A DNA stretch of 64,000 nt. It comes from an uncultured Alphaproteobacteria bacterium (lineage in GTDB: Bacteria > Pseudomonadota > Alphaproteobacteria > HIMB59 > GCA-002718135). Made by a program: the position numbers and the translations under genes. Shown piece by piece: positions 61,638 to 64,000 of this stretch (positions within the stretch are counted from its first letter, which is position 1; the number at the start of each line of letters is the position of its first letter). The stretch lies in assembly GCA_902602885.1 (NCBI GenBank), contig CACKSM010000003.1, positions 1 to 64,000 on the forward strand, read 5' to 3'. Below the pieces are notes generated by a model. That model was not told the DNA's origin. It worked only from the letters and a program-made list of their open reading frames with translations, and did not search any database.

Positions 61638-62024
61638 ATGGAAGAAAAAGAACTAGAAGATTTTTTACCAGATAAAAACACAAGTTATATAAAAAAATTC
61701 AATAATTCAAACTTAACGACTAAAATTAATGAAGAACAAGTTATAGAGTGTATTAGGACTGTCCTTGATCCTGAAATACCAGTCAACTTATATGATTTAG
61801 GTTTAATATACGAAATTAAGATTAATGATAATAACGACATTAAAATTAAAATGACACTAACTAACCCAAACTGCCCTGTTGCAGGAACTATGCCGGAAAG
61901 TGTAGGAAAATCTGTTGAAAAATTATCAAATCTAAATTCAATTGAAGTTTCTTTGGTTTGGGATCCAAAGTGGCATAAAGATTTAATGTCCGAAGAAGCA
62001 AAACTTGCTTTGGATATTTTTTAA
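61638..62024 (+). CDS. sufT: SUF system assembly protein SufT / MIP18 (DUF59) family
   Basis: IRTVLDPEIPVNLYDLGLIYEIKI, TNPNCPVAGTMPESV. Confidence 0.88.
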   Translation: MEEKELEDFLPDKNTSYIKKFNNSNLTTKINEEQVIECIRTVLDPEIPVNLYDLGLIYEIKINDNNDIKIKMTLTNPNCPVAGTMPESVGKSVEKLSNLNSIEVSLVWDPKWHKDLMSEEAKLALDIF

Positions 62025-62043
62025 ATTAATTTATAATATAATT

Positions 62044-62379
62044 ATGAATAGTCTAATTTCAGTTACTGCTAAAGCAGCTCATCAAATAAAAAAGATATTA
62101 TCCAAAGCTCCAGATGGGTTTGACTCAGTAATTGTAGGAGTTGATAAATCAGGTTGTAGTGGATATTCTTATAAATTAGATTTTGGAAAATCAACTGATC
62201 TAAAGGAATATGAAACTATCAAGATGAATGGTATAAAGTTATTAGTTGAACCTAAGGCTACTATGTTTTTAATTGGATCAACAATGGATTATCAAACTGA
62301 TAAACTTTCTTCAAGATTTGTTTTTGAAAATCCCAATGAGAAGTCAACATGCGGTTGTGGTGAGTCCTTTACTGTTTAG
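62044..62379 (+). CDS. sufA: A-type Fe-S scaffold/carrier (SufA/IscA/HesB)
   Basis: VGVDKSGCSGYSYKLDF, CGCGESFTV. Start trimmed to MNSLISVTAKAA. Confidence 0.9.
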   Translation: MNSLISVTAKAAHQIKKILSKAPDGFDSVIVGVDKSGCSGYSYKLDFGKSTDLKEYETIKMNGIKLLVEPKATMFLIGSTMDYQTDKLSSRFVFENPNEKSTCGCGESFTV

Positions 62380-62382
62380 TTT

Positions 62383-62772
62383 TTAATCTAAAAATATTGA
62401 TTTAGATATTTTATATTTAATTATTAAAAATACAAAAGTATTAAAAATTTGAACAAGCACATACCAAATTTTAAAATTAATAATCAGATACATATAAATT
62501 AACCAATCACAAAATCTAAAAAAAATTAGTAGAATAAAGAAATAAAAAAATTTTTTATAAATATTTTTTTTGTTATTAGATTTAAATACAACAAAAAAAT
62601 TTAATAAAAAATTTGAAATAATAAGGAAAGTTAAAGTGATTGCATAAGCTATTTCATAATTAAATAATAGTATTTCTACCAATGAGTAATTTAAAATTAA
62701 TGAAATAATATAAGTTGGTAAACCAATCAAAGTGAAAAAATAAAACTTTTTATCAATAAAAATATTATTCAT
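62383..62772 (-). CDS. GtrA-like small polytopic membrane protein
   Basis: 129 aa, four TM, GtrA/DPMS-like layout. Confidence 0.6.
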   Translation of the reverse strand: MNNIFIDKKFYFFTLIGLPTYIISLILNYSLVEILLFNYEIAYAITLTFLIISNFLLNFFVVFKSNNKKNIYKKFFYFFILLIFFRFCDWLIYMYLIINFKIWYVLVQIFNTFVFLIIKYKISKSIFLD

Positions 62773-63355
62773 TTAAAAAATAAGTTGTTTTGGCATTAAT
62801 TTCATTCTCATTATTTGAAATAATTTTTATATCACAATGAAATTTTATTGAATCTTGAATTTCAAAGTTTGATCCACTTGCAGTATGCCTTACATCAAAA
62901 CCTCTATTTTTTTTTATTTCACAATTTTTAATATTTCCTAGGAACTGATCATAGATAACAATTTGATATTCATCAAACTTAATTTTTCTAGTAAAGATTA
63001 CGTCTTTGACCCCATTTTTAAAAATCATAATCTTTCTTAGAAAAGGAAATAAATTTATATTAAGAAAACTTAAAAGTCTTAAAATTAAATGTCTTAGAGG
63101 CGATGATTTTAGTTCATATTTTTGAAATAGCGAACCTTTGATTTCGATAGAATTATTATCAATTTTTGTTTTCCATTTTCTTGAGAAGTGAAAATTTGTA
63201 TATTTTTTTTTATTTCTTAAAAATATCCAGCCATAATTATTTGAACTTAAATTTTTTGAGTAATTGTTTATAGTAAATGCACCTCCTTTGTTATTGAAAA
63301 TATTTAAGCTAATTTTATTATTGTTTTTGCTTTTAAAAGTTTTATTTATGAACAT
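62765..63355 (-). CDS. Hypothetical beta-rich protein, unknown function
   Basis: 196 aa without a recognised motif; RHTASGSNFEIQDSI near the C-terminus; overlaps both neighbours. Confidence 0.7.
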   Translation of the reverse strand: MFINKTFKSKNNNKISLNIFNNKGGAFTINNYSKNLSSNNYGWIFLRNKKKYTNFHFSRKWKTKIDNNSIEIKGSLFQKYELKSSPLRHLILRLLSFLNINLFPFLRKIMIFKNGVKDVIFTRKIKFDEYQIVIYDQFLGNIKNCEIKKNRGFDVRHTASGSNFEIQDSIKFHCDIKIISNNENEINAKTTYFLNE

Positions 63356-64000
63356 TATTTAGTCTCCAATAGCTCTAAACACCGAAACAGAGATTGACCT
63401 AAGTAATGGCATAAATATCTGTCATCCATCGAGTCAAAAAAATGATATTCATCTATCTCTTTTAAAAATAATGTTTCTACAGCTTCTTTTATAGATTTTT
63501 TATTTTGATTTTTATCCATGTATGATTTGAAAAGACCGTATGGCAAAATGTAGTTTGAATTTCTTGAATTAAAAATTGAAAAATTTTCTTTCAGAGTGTT
63601 TACTACGTATGTTATATAATCTGTTATTTTAGTTATTGCTGAATATACTCTGTGGTTTTTGGTAATATCATAAATATCCCAAAAACAATCAAGTGATACT
63701 GATAAATAGCCAATATCAGGACCGTCATACTCATTGAACCAACCATCTTTGTGCTGCTGATTTAGGACTTTATTTAATAAATTATCGTATTTTGAACTCT
63801 CTAAAGTTTGTGGATCAATATAGTTTATATAAGTCAAAGCAGCTAGCCCAGCTATTTGTTGATTCATAGCTTCTTTTTCATATCTTTTTAAAAGTTGAAA
63901 TGCTGCTTTTTCAATTCCTTTTTTTATGTTCTCTATTTCAATTACTTTTTCATTAATGAGCTTACATATGGATAATGTTGAAAAAGCTAAAGGTGCATAG
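63355..64000 (-). CDS. C-terminal part of an alpha-helical (toroid-like) protein, truncated by the window edge
   Basis: Frame is open from 63867 to 63999 upstream of the track ORF (..YAPLAFSTLSICKLINEKVIEIENIKKGIEKAAFQLLKRYEKEA-MNQQIAGLAALTYI..), so the listed ATG is internal. Helical repeats with GWFNEYDGPDIGYLSVSLDCFWDIY. Confidence 0.7.
   Translation of the reverse strand, partial: YAPLAFSTLSICKLINEKVIEIENIKKGIEKAAFQLLKRYEKEAMNQQIAGLAALTYINYIDPQTLESSKYDNLLNKVLNQQHKDGWFNEYDGPDIGYLSVSLDCFWDIYDITKNHRVYSAITKITDYITYVVNTLKENFSIFNSRNSNYILPYGLFKSYMDKNQNKKSIKEAVETLFLKEIDEYHFFDSMDDRYLCHYLGQSLFRCLELLETK

Overview
This is a strongly AT-rich, very gene-dense window of the kind found in a streamlined alphaproteobacterium. 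Gene order and families resemble marine Pelagibacterales/SAR11-like or similar lineages; this placement is inferred, not tested. About 60 genes are packed with tiny or negative spacers.

Recognisable blocks, start to end: a permuted tmRNA acceptor-like RNA next to thyA; mrp; hflK-hflC-DUF2065-degP-miaA; ilvB-ilvH-ilvC-leuA; mreB-mreC-mreD-mrdA-rodA running directly into an ABC branched-chain-amino-acid-type transporter (livG-F-H-M), with its binding protein convergent; gpsA; a deoxyribose/ribose block (deoC, ALDH16-like double ALDH, rbsD, rbsK); sbcB; uppP; a DapA-family gene; fxsA; an SbmA/BacA-family peptide importer with a 27-aa hyper-basic ORF upstream; LysR; rpe; cupin plus DUF6165; a polyprenyl synthase; an S49 peptidase; single-chain glyS; MFS; ygfZ; GT9; pyrC; NDUFA12; DUF2155; aat; accC; accB; aroQ; dcd-like; M48; rne; mrcA; prfB with an in-frame UGA frameshift site; tyrS; mnmA; sufBCDS-sufT-sufA; and a translationally coupled, poorly characterised three-gene set (toroid-like / beta-rich / GtrA-like) leaving the window.

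No rRNA, complete tRNA, CRISPR array, transposase or phage genes were seen. The most interesting leads are the truncated permuted tmRNA at 95-198, the hyper-basic micro-ORF beside SbmA/BacA, the GUU-type prfB frameshift site missed by the ORF track, recurrent -10 boxes only a few nt upstream of start codons (leaderless transcripts), a 10-bp hairpin enclosing the ilvB start codon, and the uncharacterised operon at the right edge. All identifications are from reading the sequence; no database searches were run.
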